Shown: positions 43,218 through 51,872, counted from the first letter of the stretch. The stretch is DNA of 64,000 nt from Micromonospora sp. FIMYZ51 (GCF_038246755.1 NZ_CP134706.1:5893501-5957500), one strand, 5' to 3'. Made by a program: numbers and translations. Notes: a model not told the origin generated them from the sequence alone.

Positions 43218-44639
43218 ATGCCGCAGGAGACGACCTACCTCGAACTGTCCGAAGTGGACGGTGGTGCGCACAAGTTCTACGAGGTGGTGGTCGACGACGC
43301 CAGGATGACCGTGCGCTACGGCCGGATCGGCGACCAGGGCCAGGTGAAGACCACCAGCTACCCCGACAACGCCCGGGCGCGGGCCGCCGCGGCCAAGAAG
43401 ATCGGGGAGAAGGTCCGCAAGGGGTACGCCCCGGCGGTGCTCGGCGTACGCCAGAAGCGGGCCGTCTCCCGCCGGCAGATCGTCAGCACCCGCTCGACCG
43501 CCCGCACCGCACCGGTGCTCTGGCGGTACCACTCCGGCGCACCCGCGTTCGGCATCTTCGTCGACGGGCGCACCTGCATGGTGGGCAACGAGCGAGGAGT
43601 GATCACCACCCTCGACCACCAGGCGCGGGTGCTGGACCAGGTCCGCCTGCCCGACGGGGTGAAGTGCATCGTGGCCGACGACGACTGGATCTACGCCGGC
43701 TGCGACGACGGAAACGTCTACGACCTCTCCGGCAAGATCCCCCGGGTGGCGTACGCGATCGCGCCCGACATCGACATCTACTGGCTCGACATCCACGACG
43801 GCGTGCTGGGTGTCTCCGACGCCGACGGCGGCATCGCCGCGATCGACCACGAGGACGAGTTTCTCTGGCGACGGGCCGGGCGCGGCCAGTCGGCCTGGAT
43901 GGTGCGCTGCGACGCCGACGCCGTCTACCACGGTGACTCGACCGGGGTGAGCGGCTACGACTGGCGTACCGGGCACCAGTTGTGGCACACCCGCACCGGT
44001 CCGGTGCTCTTCGGCTGGCAGGAGCGCGACGCGGTGTTCGCCGGCACCGCCTCCCGTGACGTGGTACGCCTCGACAAGGACGGCCGGACGGCCCGCAGAT
44101 ACCACGCCGACGCGCCGGTCTTCTCCTGCGCCACCGCCTCCGACGGCCGCTACGTCTTCGCCGGTGACAGCCACTCCTCGATCTACTGTTTCGCCGCCGA
44201 CGGCACCCGGCTCTGGAAGCTCGGCACCGACTGCGGTTCGGCGTACTCGATGCAGTACCACGACCAGCGCCTCTACCTGGTCACCACAAGCGGCTACCTG
44301 GCCTGTGTGGACGCCAGCGAGCCGGCGATCCGGGCGGCGCAGGCGGGCGACCGGCCCGAGGTGGTCGACGTGAAGGCTCCCGCCCGACTGCCGGAGCCGG
44401 CCGCGTACACCCAGGTCGAGGTGGTCGGCGACGGCGGTGACGGGGTGGTCGTGGAGTGCGTCGAGCACGGCGGCCGGCTGCGGGTGCACGTGCTCTCGAC
44501 CGGCTACCACCGCGACTGGTCGGTGCAGTTCCCCAAGGGCATCCGCGAACCCGGAGCGCGCTACCTGGTCACCGAGGTCCGGGAAGCCGGCCGGGGCGGC
44601 TTCTACCGGGCGTACGGCGACATCCGCCGCCTACGCTGA
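43218..44639 (+). CDS. WGR-domain protein with PQQ-type beta-propeller
   Basis: 473 aa. Residues 1-85 form a WGR domain (KFYEVVVDDARMTVRYGRIG) as found in PARPs and MolR-like proteins, where it binds nucleic acid ends. From about 100 to 390 repeated blades (such as WIYAGCDDGNVYDL and YVFAGDSHSSIYCF) make a PQQ-like propeller, followed by a C-terminal beta domain. No signal peptide, so cytoplasmic. No catalytic domain is seen. Start ATG 43218 with GGAGGA upstream. Function unknown. Confidence 0.85.
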   Translation: MPQETTYLELSEVDGGAHKFYEVVVDDARMTVRYGRIGDQGQVKTTSYPDNARARAAAAKKIGEKVRKGYAPAVLGVRQKRAVSRRQIVSTRSTARTAPVLWRYHSGAPAFGIFVDGRTCMVGNERGVITTLDHQARVLDQVRLPDGVKCIVADDDWIYAGCDDGNVYDLSGKIPRVAYAIAPDIDIYWLDIHDGVLGVSDADGGIAAIDHEDEFLWRRAGRGQSAWMVRCDADAVYHGDSTGVSGYDWRTGHQLWHTRTGPVLFGWQERDAVFAGTASRDVVRLDKDGRTARRYHADAPVFSCATASDGRYVFAGDSHSSIYCFAADGTRLWKLGTDCGSAYSMQYHDQRLYLVTTSGYLACVDASEPAIRAAQAGDRPEVVDVKAPARLPEPAAYTQVEVVGDGGDGVVVECVEHGGRLRVHVLSTGYHRDWSVQFPKGIREPGARYLVTEVREAGRGGFYRAYGDIRRLR

Positions 44640-44677
44640 CCGTTGTGGGACCGGGCGGACTCCGCCACCATGAGCCG

Positions 44678-45622
44678 GTGACCGGTGCGCTGCGGATCCC
44701 CGACGAGTTGAATTGGTTGCACGGCATGGCGGGCGGTCCGCAGTGGTTGGCCGGGCTGCCGGACCGCCTGGCCACCTGCGCCGCGCGCTGGTCGCTGCGG
44801 GTCGGCCCACCCTTCGGGTACGGGATGACCTCCCTGGTGGTGCCGGCCGACCTGCCGGACGGCACCCGTACGGTGCTCAAGTTGCAGTTCCCCGACGCGG
44901 AGAGCGAGCACGAGGCGACCGCGCTGCGCCGCTGGAACGGCGAGGGTGCGGTCCGGTTGCTCGCCCACGATCCCGACCTGCGGGCCCTGCTGGTGGAGCG
45001 CTGCGAACCCGGCACGCCACTGCACACCCTGCCGCTGGACGACGCCCTCGACGCGCTGGTGGGGCTCCTCCCCCGACTCTGGGTGCCGGCGACCCCGGCC
45101 CCCGACGACACGCCCCGGCCGACCCAGTCGCCTCCCGACGCGGCGGCTGGGCCGGCCGGGCAGCCGTTCACGACGCTTGCCGATGCGGTGGCCGGCTGGA
45201 CGGTGCGGCTGCCGACCGCGTGGGAGCGGGCCGGCCGGCCGTACGATCGCCGGCTGGTCGACCTGGCGCTCGACCTGCTGGCCGGGCTGGCCGACAGCCA
45301 GGGCGAGCAGGTGCTGGTCAACCAGGACCTGCACGCCGCAAACGTGCTGCGGGCCGAGCGCGAGCCGTGGCTGGTGATCGATCCGAAGCCGCTGGTCGGC
45401 GAGCGCGAGTTCTCGGTAATACCGATGGTGCGCGGCACCGAGCTGGGGCACTCCGGCGCGGCGGTCCGGCGTCGACTGGACCGGCTCAGCGCCGAGCTGG
45501 GGCTGGACCGCGAGCGGGTACGCGGCTGGACGATCGGCCAGACGATGGCCTGGAGCATCGCCGGCGACAAGGTCTTCCACGACCACATCGAGGTGGTCCG
45601 CTGGCTGCTCGGCGAGCCGTGA
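44678..45622 (+). CDS. APH(6)-like streptomycin/hydroxyurea phosphotransferase
   Basis: 314 aa. The catalytic motif is LVNQDLHAANVLRAE (HxDxxxxN-like order DLHAAN) with the metal motif WLVIDPKPLVGERE. FGYGMTSLVVPADLP forms the nucleotide loop. It belongs to the aminoglycoside/hydroxyurea resistance kinase family. GTG 44678 is the credible start; an ATG at 44670 is followed by a stop three codons later. A role in intrinsic aminoglycoside resistance is possible but unproven. Confidence 0.88.
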   Translation: MTGALRIPDELNWLHGMAGGPQWLAGLPDRLATCAARWSLRVGPPFGYGMTSLVVPADLPDGTRTVLKLQFPDAESEHEATALRRWNGEGAVRLLAHDPDLRALLVERCEPGTPLHTLPLDDALDALVGLLPRLWVPATPAPDDTPRPTQSPPDAAAGPAGQPFTTLADAVAGWTVRLPTAWERAGRPYDRRLVDLALDLLAGLADSQGEQVLVNQDLHAANVLRAEREPWLVIDPKPLVGEREFSVIPMVRGTELGHSGAAVRRRLDRLSAELGLDRERVRGWTIGQTMAWSIAGDKVFHDHIEVVRWLLGEP

Positions 45623-45626
45623 GATG

Positions 45627-45680
45627 TTAGGAAGGGACCCCTCCTATACACCAGGCGTTAAAAGGGGGCCCTTCCTTACC
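45627..45680 (-). repeat. Interspersed repeat copy 4, overlapping the nei stop codon
   Basis: Minus strand: GGTAAGGAAGGGCCCCC, TTTTAACGCCTGGTGTATAG, then GAGGGGTCCCTTCCTAA. Its TAA is the stop codon of the nei gene, as in copy 2. It also separates the convergent APH gene. Confidence 0.88.
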
Positions 45681-46482
45681 TCTGGCAGCCCGAGCACCAG
45701 TAGAGGTTGCGGGCGGTGATGGTGCCCCGGCTGACCGGGGTGCCGCAGACATGGCACGGCTGGCCCGCGCGGCGGTACACGTACACCTCTCCCCCGTGCC
45801 GGTCGACGCGGGCCGGGCGGCCCATCGCCTCGGGCAGGTGCGCCGGCCGGACGGTGTCGATCCGGCCGGTGACGACGGCGAGCGTCATCAACTCCACCAG
45901 GTCGGCCCAGAGCGCCTCCCAGCCGGCGCGACTGAGGTCCCGGCCGGGCAGCGTGGGCGGCAGCCCGGCACGGAACAGCGCCTCGGTCACGAAGATCAAC
46001 CCGGTGCCGGCCACCACCGACTGGTCCAGCAGCAGCGCCGCCAGCGGCGTGGAACTGCGCACAATCCGGGCGTACGCCCGCTGCGGGTCAGCGTCGCAAC
46101 GCAGCGGATCGGGCCCGAGGCGGGCGCGCAGTGCCGCCGCCTCGGGCGGGGTGAAGAGTTCGCAGGCGGTCGGCCCGCGCAGGTCCAGCCAGTGCCGCTC
46201 GGTGACCAACCGCAGCCGGATCTGCCCCACCGGCTCGGGCGGCGCACCGTCGCCGTCGGTGACCTTGCCGTACAGGCCGAGGTGTACGTGCAGGATCAGC
46301 TCACCGGCGTAGTGGTGCAGCAGATGCTTGCCGTACGCCTCGGTGTGCTCCAGCACGGTGCCGGAGAGCAGCGCGGCACCCTCGGCGAACCGGCCCTGCG
46401 GGCTGGCGGCGAGCACCTTGTCCCCGGCGAACAGTTCGGCGTGCCGGGCCGCCAGACGATGAATGGTGTGTCCCTCTGGCAC
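45676..46482 (-). CDS. nei: Fpg/Nei-family DNA glycosylase (endonuclease VIII-like)
   Basis: 268 aa. It excises oxidised bases. Pro2-Glu3 catalytic N-terminus is intact (MPEGHTIHRLA), followed by a helix-two-turn-helix (LLDQSVVAGTGLIFVTEALF) and a C-terminal zinc finger with CHVCG and CSGCQR. PEGHT and the overall layout favour the actinobacterial Nei group. The start ATG 46482 lies 74 bp from the tandem ATTTCA/TGAAAT sites, which may control it. Confidence 0.92.
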   Translation of the reverse strand: MPEGHTIHRLAARHAELFAGDKVLAASPQGRFAEGAALLSGTVLEHTEAYGKHLLHHYAGELILHVHLGLYGKVTDGDGAPPEPVGQIRLRLVTERHWLDLRGPTACELFTPPEAAALRARLGPDPLRCDADPQRAYARIVRSSTPLAALLLDQSVVAGTGLIFVTEALFRAGLPPTLPGRDLSRAGWEALWADLVELMTLAVVTGRIDTVRPAHLPEAMGRPARVDRHGGEVYVYRRAGQPCHVCGTPVSRGTITARNLYWCSGCQR

Positions 46483-46555
46483 GCCGCCAAGCTTAGAGAG
46501 ACCGGCACTTCACGCCGCTGCCGACCGGCCAGGAGCACATCCCTGAAGAGGCTTG

Positions 46556-46589
46556 ATTTCAGCATGAAATATTGATTTCAGCATGAAAT
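46556..46589. promoter_or_regulatory. Tandem palindromic sites upstream of nei
   Basis: ATTTCA-GCA-TGAAAT occurs twice (46556-46570, 46575-46589) with 19-bp spacing, inside the identical 18-bp unit TTGATTTCAGCATGAAAT. A/T-rich and well formed in a G/C-rich gap, this is very likely a two-dimer operator. The regulator is not known. Confidence 0.75.
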
Positions 46590-46643
46590 CAGACTCCTGA
46601 CGACCATCGCCTCCACACGCCAGCCGGCTCCGCAGCGGCGGGT

Positions 46644-46838
46644 TCAGCGCCGGCCGACGAGGTGGGTGACGAACGCGCGCCAGGCGGTCGGGGCAAAAGT
46701 CAGCGCCGGACCAGCCGGGTCCTTCGAGTCCCGTACGCCGACCACGCCGGGCAGGTTGTCGGCGACCTCCACGCAGGCGCCGCCGTTGGTAGAGGAACGG
46801 GACGACTTGCGCCACCGCGCACCGGTCAGATCGTCCAT
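46644..46838 (-). CDS. DUF397 protein
   Basis: 64 aa: ARWRKSSRSSTNGGACVEVADN, VVGVRDSKDPAGPALTFAP and the terminal AFVTHLVGRR match DUF397 closely. This family is almost always encoded with an XRE/DUF5753 gene, often in developmental control (bldB/whiJ-like loci). ATG 46838 overlaps the upstream regulator by 13 bp. Confidence 0.92.
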   Translation of the reverse strand: MDDLTGARWRKSSRSSTNGGACVEVADNLPGVVGVRDSKDPAGPALTFAPTAWRAFVTHLVGRR

Positions 46839-47635
46839 GTCTTCGCCGCCTCCTTGAGCACGTCGAGGGTCTGCCCCAATGGGAGGGCTTCGCCACGGAC
46901 CGCGTCCCATGCCAAGCCCAGGCTAGCAACCGCTCCGGGCTGGCCCGTGATTTGCGCGGCCACCTGGTTGTCCACATAGCCGGCGCGTGATCCGTCGGGC
47001 AGGTCGGCCAGGATGAACGCCCCGGCCAGTCCTGAGTAGATGCCAGCGGACAGTGGCACGATCTGCAACCGAATATGCGGCTGCTCGGCACAGGTCAGCA
47101 GGTGTTCGACCTGCTCAGCCATTACGTCAGAGTTGCCACACGGTCGTCGGATGACCATCTCGTCCAGCACCACAAAGAGCTGAGGAACCGGCTCACGGGC
47201 GAGGACTGCCTGCCGTTCCATCCGTGCCGCGACCCGTTGATCCAGCTCGGAAATGGGCGTGCCTGCCGCCCGGAACGTCGCCCGGGCGTACGCCTCGGTC
47301 TGAAGAAGTCCCGGCACGAACGAGTGTTCGTACCAGCGGAACGCGGTGGCCTCCCGCTCGATCTGTATCAATTCACGCAGCCAGACCGGAGCGGCGTCGT
47401 CCTTGACCAGTTCCTCCCAGAGGGTTGCGAGATGGCCGCCGGTGTTCAGCGCCTTGTCGACGGCGGTGAGGTAGGGCAGGGTCGGCGGCTTGGTTCCGGT
47501 CTCGATCGCGCTGACCTGGGAGTCCGAGCAGAAGACCAACTCGCCGAGCTGGGCCTGGGTCAGCCCGGCGGCCCCGCGGCGTCGCCGCAGCTCACGAAGC
47601 AGATACTCGGACGGCGAGATTCCCACAGCTTCCAC
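46826..47635 (-). CDS. XRE regulator with DUF5753 domain
   Basis: 269 aa. HTH at about 10-65 (LRRRRGAAGLTQAQLGEL, SQVSAIETGTKPPTLPYL), then the DUF5753 domain from about 90 to 265 (FVPGLLQTEAYARA, LDEMVIRRPCG). GTG at 47635 or, with better ribosome-site spacing, GTG at 47626. WhiJ-like partner of the DUF397 protein; such pairs act in developmental or antibiotic regulation in Streptomyces. Confidence 0.92.
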   Translation of the reverse strand: MEAVGISPSEYLLRELRRRRGAAGLTQAQLGELVFCSDSQVSAIETGTKPPTLPYLTAVDKALNTGGHLATLWEELVKDDAAPVWLRELIQIEREATAFRWYEHSFVPGLLQTEAYARATFRAAGTPISELDQRVAARMERQAVLAREPVPQLFVVLDEMVIRRPCGNSDVMAEQVEHLLTCAEQPHIRLQIVPLSAGIYSGLAGAFILADLPDGSRAGYVDNQVAAQITGQPGAVASLGLAWDAVRGEALPLGQTLDVLKEAAKTWTI

Positions 47636-47778
47636 ACCCTTCCCTGGGGCGACACATCGTTCCGGATCGACTTGCACTCGTTCGCTACTTTCCGCGATCG
47701 AGCGATGACTATTCCGAGGCTAGAGGGCCAGCGTCCAGGGTGGAAGGACATCCAGACCACCGACGGAGGAGGCCACCC

Positions 47779-48138
47779 GTGTCCGTGCCAAGGCCCGCAA
47801 ATGCCGTTCCGGTGTCCCGCTGGGCGAGCCGCCCAGCCCGCCCGGCCCCTGGTCGGCGCGCGGACGGGACGCCCCGGGTCGAACCCGGGGTTTACCTGCT
47901 GGCCCGGGATGCGTCACCGCAGTTCGCCAAGCCGATCACGGTACGAGTGATCCGCGAGCTGACCGACCGGCACACCTACCACGAGTGGACCTGGATCCAG
48001 GTCTACGAACTCGATCCGCACGGCGACGCCGTCGCCCGCCGCGAACTGTTCGTGCGCCCCGCCGGGATGCTCCCCGCACCCGAGCCGGGCAGCCGTCGCG
48101 CCCCCGGGCGGCGCGGCACGGCGAGGGACCACCGATGA
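47779..48138 (+). CDS. Hypothetical protein next to the DUF397/XRE pair
   Basis: 119 aa. GTG 47779 has GGAGGAGG 6 nt upstream. A basic, Pro/Arg-rich start leads to a compact beta-rich middle: VEPGVYLLARDASPQFAKPI and WTWIQVYELDPHGDAV. Such proteins are recurrent partners of DUF397-XRE loci in actinomycetes; no function is known to me. Its TGA overlaps the start of the next gene (ATGA). Confidence 0.7.
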   Translation: MSVPRPANAVPVSRWASRPARPAPGRRADGTPRVEPGVYLLARDASPQFAKPITVRVIRELTDRHTYHEWTWIQVYELDPHGDAVARRELFVRPAGMLPAPEPGSRRAPGRRGTARDHR

Positions 48139-48392
48139 GACCGTACCCGCGCGATCACGTCGCGTCCCGCCCGACGTGGCGCTGCCAGGCGTGCGGGATC
48201 GCCTGGCCCTGCTCGCCAGCGAAGCTGCGCCTGTTGGCCGAGTACCGGGACAACCTCCCGGGGCTCATGGTTTACCTGGTCACGCTGCGCGAAGAGGCCG
48301 CCGAACAGCTCGCCGAACAGAACGGCGGCACCCACCAGACGGACCTGCACTACCGCTTCACCGACTGGGTCCGCGCACAACGCTCCTCCTGA
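48135..48392 (+). CDS. Small CxxC protein (often mislabelled flavin reductase)
   Basis: 85 aa, with WRCQACGIAWPCSPAKLRLL: three cysteines in a possible half zinc site, followed by helices. It is translationally coupled to the previous gene. Homologous small proteins sit beside DUF397/XRE regulators in many actinomycetes. No enzyme motif is visible. Confidence 0.72.
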   Translation: MRPYPRDHVASRPTWRCQACGIAWPCSPAKLRLLAEYRDNLPGLMVYLVTLREEAAEQLAEQNGGTHQTDLHYRFTDWVRAQRSS

Positions 48393-48405
48393 GGGCGATG
48401 GTTTA

Positions 48406-48421
48406 TCGAACAAACGTTCTA
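48406..48421 (+). promoter_or_regulatory. LexA-like SOS box before the Panacea-Fic genes
   Basis: TCGAACAAACGTTCTA differs at one position from the actinobacterial LexA consensus TCGAAC-N4-GTTCGA. It lies 20 bp before a TAGGGT -10 element (48442-48447) and overlaps the -35 position, where LexA would repress. Confidence 0.7.
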
Positions 48422-48544
48422 CCGACTCGGTCTCGGTGCAGTAGGGTCGAAGTAGCGACACTGAATCGAGCCCAGGTGACAAGTCTCCGCTGGTCGCTAG
48501 GCTCACCGACAGACAGACGCCCAAGCTGAAAGGGGGTGCCAACG

Positions 48545-49141
48545 GTGACCAGCGCGCATGACGTCGCAGCGGCGGTGCTAGGTGAGCTGGGCTCCATGAC
48601 CGCCATGAAGCTGGAGAAGCTCGTCTACTACTGCCAGGGCTGGCACTTGGCACGCGAAGGGCGCCCCCTGTTCCAAGAGGCGATCGAGGCATGGCGGCAA
48701 GGTCCAGTGGTGCCACTCCTCTATCGCCATCACCGACGCCAGCGTGTGGTGTCCGAGTGGCCACACGGCGAAGCGTCCCGCCTGACACCTCCCCAGGTTG
48801 CCACCGTTCGCTACGTGACCAGCAGCTATGGCCAGTTCTCGGCGGCGGAGCTGTCAGTCATGACCCACAACGAGCTACCTTGGCGCGCCGCCCGGGGCGC
48901 TCTCCCCGAAGCTGCCAGTTCAACAGAACAGCTCGACGTCGACCTCATGCGCAGGTACTTCGCCCGGCAGGTAGCCAACGTCGAAACGGCTGTCGCCCTC
49001 GCCTCCGCGAACGCCGCCCTCGAGGGCAAGGAGTTTGACGAGGACTGGCAGGACAGACTCCGGGACGTCGCCGCCGGAGTTATCGATGCCGACGAGCTGA
49101 TCGCTCAGGAAATCGCTCGGACCACCGGTGACCGAGACTGA
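48545..49141 (+). CDS. Panacea (DUF4065/SocA-like) antitoxin
   Basis: 198 aa. The Panacea core fills residues 5-150: MTAMKLEKLVYYCQGWHLA, FQEAIEAWRQGPVVPLLYRHH and AAELSVMTHNELPW. This antitoxin family protects against many unrelated toxins. GTG 48545 has AAAGGGGG 8 nt upstream; a GTG nine bases earlier overlaps that site. The last 14 bases overlap the Fic gene, so the two form a module. Confidence 0.93.
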   Translation: MTSAHDVAAAVLGELGSMTAMKLEKLVYYCQGWHLAREGRPLFQEAIEAWRQGPVVPLLYRHHRRQRVVSEWPHGEASRLTPPQVATVRYVTSSYGQFSAAELSVMTHNELPWRAARGALPEAASSTEQLDVDLMRRYFARQVANVETAVALASANAALEGKEFDEDWQDRLRDVAAGVIDADELIAQEIARTTGDRD

Positions 49142-49715
49142 CCCTTACTGCTGGCCGGGTACGGACTGCCTACAGAACAAGCTCGGCATTACCGACGCCG
49201 ATCAACTGAGCGAGGTCGAGTTCCGACTCGCGTCGATCCGAGAAGTACAGGCATCGCGGATGATCATCCCCGGCGGCTACGGCTTGGATCATCTCCAGTG
49301 CTTCCACCGGCACCTCTTCTCCGACATCTACCCATGGGCCGGGCAGACCAGGAGAGTCGACATCAGCAAACCCGGTGCGCGGTTTTGCCATTGGCGCTAC
49401 ATTGATGATCAAGTGAGCACCGTCCTCGGCCGGCTATCCGACGACGGCTTCCTGCTCGGCCTGCGTCCAGACGCATTTGTCGAAGCCTTGGCGCACTACT
49501 ACGGAGAATTGAACGTCTGTCATCCCTTTCGCGAGGGCAACGGACGCACGATCCGCTCATTCCTGCGGCAGCTCGCGGCTGCGGCAGGTTACCTGCTGGA
49601 CTGGTCCGAGCTGAACCCGGAAGCGAACATCACCGCCTGCCAACAGCACCTCGCCACTACCGACCCCAGTCTCCTGATCACCGTGTTAGGCCCGGTTGTC
49701 CGGCGGCTTCCCTGA
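49128..49715 (+). CDS. Fic-domain toxin candidate
   Basis: 195 aa. Full Fic signature HPFREGNGRTIRSF (residues about 129-142), indicating AMP transfer to a target protein. No inhibitory (S/T)xxxE(G/N) helix is recognisable in this protein or, by eye, in the Panacea partner, so neutralisation probably does not follow the usual FicA mechanism. It is translationally coupled to the antitoxin. The host target is unknown. Confidence 0.92.
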   Translation: MTETDPYCWPGTDCLQNKLGITDADQLSEVEFRLASIREVQASRMIIPGGYGLDHLQCFHRHLFSDIYPWAGQTRRVDISKPGARFCHWRYIDDQVSTVLGRLSDDGFLLGLRPDAFVEALAHYYGELNVCHPFREGNGRTIRSFLRQLAAAAGYLLDWSELNPEANITACQQHLATTDPSLLITVLGPVVRRLP

Positions 49716-49898
49716 GACGGTGAGTGACCGTTGCCGGCAGAGGGCCGGCCGGTCCGGCAGCCGGGATCACGGCCGCGTGCCCGGCGTCCGGGGCAGGGCG
49801 CTGTTACTGGGTGGTAGGGATTCTGGCCCGGTGTCTGGTTCAATTGCGCGTCGGGCCGCCGGCAAGGCAGCGGTCGAGCGCGACGAGGACGGTGGGTC

Positions 49899-50588
49899 AT
49901 GGCGGATCGGATGCGTTGCGCGGTGCTGATCGGCAACAGCGACGGGATCGGGCTGGCGTTCACCCGCCGGTTGCTGGCTGACGGGTGGCGGGTCGCCGGG
50001 TTGTCCCGGCGGGACAGCGGCATCAACGTCCCGACGTACACCCACCACACGGTGGACGTGACCGCGCCGGACTACCCGGAGGTGCTGAGCAAGGCGATCG
50101 ACGAGTTGGGGCGGATCGACCTCTGCGTGTACGCCGCCGGGATCGGTGAGCCGGTCGACCTGGCCGACCTGGACGCGCAGGCCCGTACCTTCGAGGTGAA
50201 CCTGATGGGTGCGGTCCGCACGGTGACCACGGTCGTGCCCCACATGGTGGCCGTTGGCGACGGCCACATCATCGGGCTGTCCAGCCTCGCCGACCGGCTG
50301 GTCTCGGCCGAGGCACCCGGGTACGCCGGTTCCAAGGCCGGGCTGTCGTCGTACCTGATGGGGCTCTCGGCGGCGCTGCGCGGGCAGGGTGTGAGCGTGA
50401 CCACGGTCCGGTTCGGCTTCGTGGACACCAAGATGGCCAAGGGTCCGGTACGCCCGCTGATGATCCCGGTCGACCGGGCGGTGGAGATCCTGGCGCGATG
50501 CGTACGCAATCGCCCGGTCTCGATCTCCCGTCCGCGCCGGATGGCTCTCCTCACCTCGGCGCTGGCTCCCTTCATCCGCCCGCGCTGA
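49899..50588 (+). CDS. Short-chain dehydrogenase/reductase
   Basis: 229 aa. Cofactor loop IGNSDGIGLAFTRRL, and Ser with Tyr-x3-Lys in LSSLADRL and GYAGSKAGL. Cofactor loop is TGxxxGIG-like with IGN. ATG at 49899 has GAGGACG upstream. Substrate unknown; it stands alone between the toxin module and a membrane protein. Confidence 0.87.
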   Translation: MADRMRCAVLIGNSDGIGLAFTRRLLADGWRVAGLSRRDSGINVPTYTHHTVDVTAPDYPEVLSKAIDELGRIDLCVYAAGIGEPVDLADLDAQARTFEVNLMGAVRTVTTVVPHMVAVGDGHIIGLSSLADRLVSAEAPGYAGSKAGLSSYLMGLSAALRGQGVSVTTVRFGFVDTKMAKGPVRPLMIPVDRAVEILARCVRNRPVSISRPRRMALLTSALAPFIRPR

Positions 50589-50737
50589 TCCGCGCTGAAT
50601 CCCGGTCGGCTCTCCGCCTTGGGCCGGCGCGGGTGTCGGGCAGCGGGCGGGTGGGTATCTGCGGGTCATCGACGCGCGTGGGTGGTGACGATTCACGGGG
50701 CTTGCGGCGCCCTCACGCACTACCAGGAGGTCAAGCC

Positions 50738-51739
50738 ATGAGATTTCCTTCTTTCTCGCGCCGCGAGGAGCCGGCGGCCACGACGGCCGGCGAGGACGCC
50801 GACCGCAACGGTGCGGTAGCCACCGACACCCGCACCACCACCACCCGGCCCACCGTCGAGGAGCGCGACGACAGCCGCACCACCTACCGCAGCGGCACGG
50901 CGGCCCGCGCCACGGCCACCGACCGCGTCGCCGGCCGGGACGGCACCGGCATCGCCGGCCGGGACCGTACGGACGAGGTTGCCGGCCGGGACCGGGCCGA
51001 CCGTGTTGCCGGCGAAGATCGCGCCGCCACCGAGCAGACGGCCGAGCAGCCCACCGGGGAGCGGGCCGCGGCGGCCCGTGCTGCCACCGCCCGTTCCAGC
51101 GTCGGCGGCTCCCGGCGTGCCCGCACCGCCGCCCCAGTCGGCACTCCGGACGCGGACCGGACCGCCGATCTCGACCGCCCCGCCGACCCGACCCGCACGA
51201 CCGACCGGGACGGCACCGTCGAGCAGAGCCGCACCGTCGCGCCCGCCCGCACGACCGACCAGGACGGCACCGTCGAGCAGAGCCGCACCGTCGCGCCCGC
51301 CCGCACGACCGACCAGGACGGCACCGTCGAGCAGAGCCGCACCGTCGACGGGGAGCGGACGGTCGACCGGGATCGGGGGCCCGCTCCGGATGCCCCGCCG
51401 GCGCCTGCGGGACCGCGGCCCCGGGCCAGCCTGCTGGCCACCCTCGGGCTGATCGGCGCAGTGGCCGGCCTCGGCTTCGTGCTCACCGGGATCCTCGCCG
51501 GCTACGGCATCGCCCTGGGCGCGCTCGGTGCGGTGCTCGCCGTACTCGGGCTGATCGCCACCCGGCGGCGGCACATCGCCGGTAAGTCCGACGCGCTGTT
51601 GGGGATCGTCCTCGGCCTGGGTGCGGTGGTCGTCGGTGTGCTCGCGATGACCGGCCAGTACGACTGGCCGACCACCGACGGCGACACCGTGGCCCGCTTC
51701 CGCGAGTGGCTTGACTCACAGTTTGTCGATCGTTTCTAG
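50738..51739 (+). CDS. Membrane protein with long charged repeat region
   Basis: 333 aa. About 225 residues of Arg/Asp/Thr-rich, low-complexity sequence lead to two or three TM helices (about 230-310) of the DUF4190-like type, with a short C-terminus. Three 18-residue repeats TTDQDGTVEQSRTVAPAR lie at about 154-207. AGGAGG sits 6 nt before ATG 50738. The disordered part is probably cytoplasmic. Function unknown. Confidence 0.75.
   Translation: MRFPSFSRREEPAATTAGEDADRNGAVATDTRTTTTRPTVEERDDSRTTYRSGTAARATATDRVAGRDGTGIAGRDRTDEVAGRDRADRVAGEDRAATEQTAEQPTGERAAAARAATARSSVGGSRRARTAAPVGTPDADRTADLDRPADPTRTTDRDGTVEQSRTVAPARTTDQDGTVEQSRTVAPARTTDQDGTVEQSRTVDGERTVDRDRGPAPDAPPAPAGPRPRASLLATLGLIGAVAGLGFVLTGILAGYGIALGALGAVLAVLGLIATRRRHIAGKSDALLGIVLGLGAVVVGVLAMTGQYDWPTTDGDTVARFREWLDSQFVDRF
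51197..51358 (+). repeat. Three 54-bp tandem repeats in the membrane protein gene
   Basis: Near-identical units at 51197, 51251 and 51305, in frame, each encoding an 18-residue block starting TTDRDG or TTDQDG. The third diverges at its end. Confidence 0.95.
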
Positions 51740-51841
51740 TGGGCACATTTCGGCCCGCCGGTGGTTCACCGGCGCCCGGTCGGCGAGTTACCGGCCGAAG
51801 CCCGACCAGTTCTGGTGGTTCACCAGCCGGGCGCACTTACT

Positions 51842-51872
51842 CGTCAGGGGCGGCGATCAGCCGCCCCTGACG
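51842..51872 (+). terminator. Hairpin terminator
   Basis: Perfect 13-bp stem CGTCAGGGGCGGC with complement, 5-nt GATCA loop, about 100 bp past the membrane protein stop. No U-tract. Confidence 0.8.
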
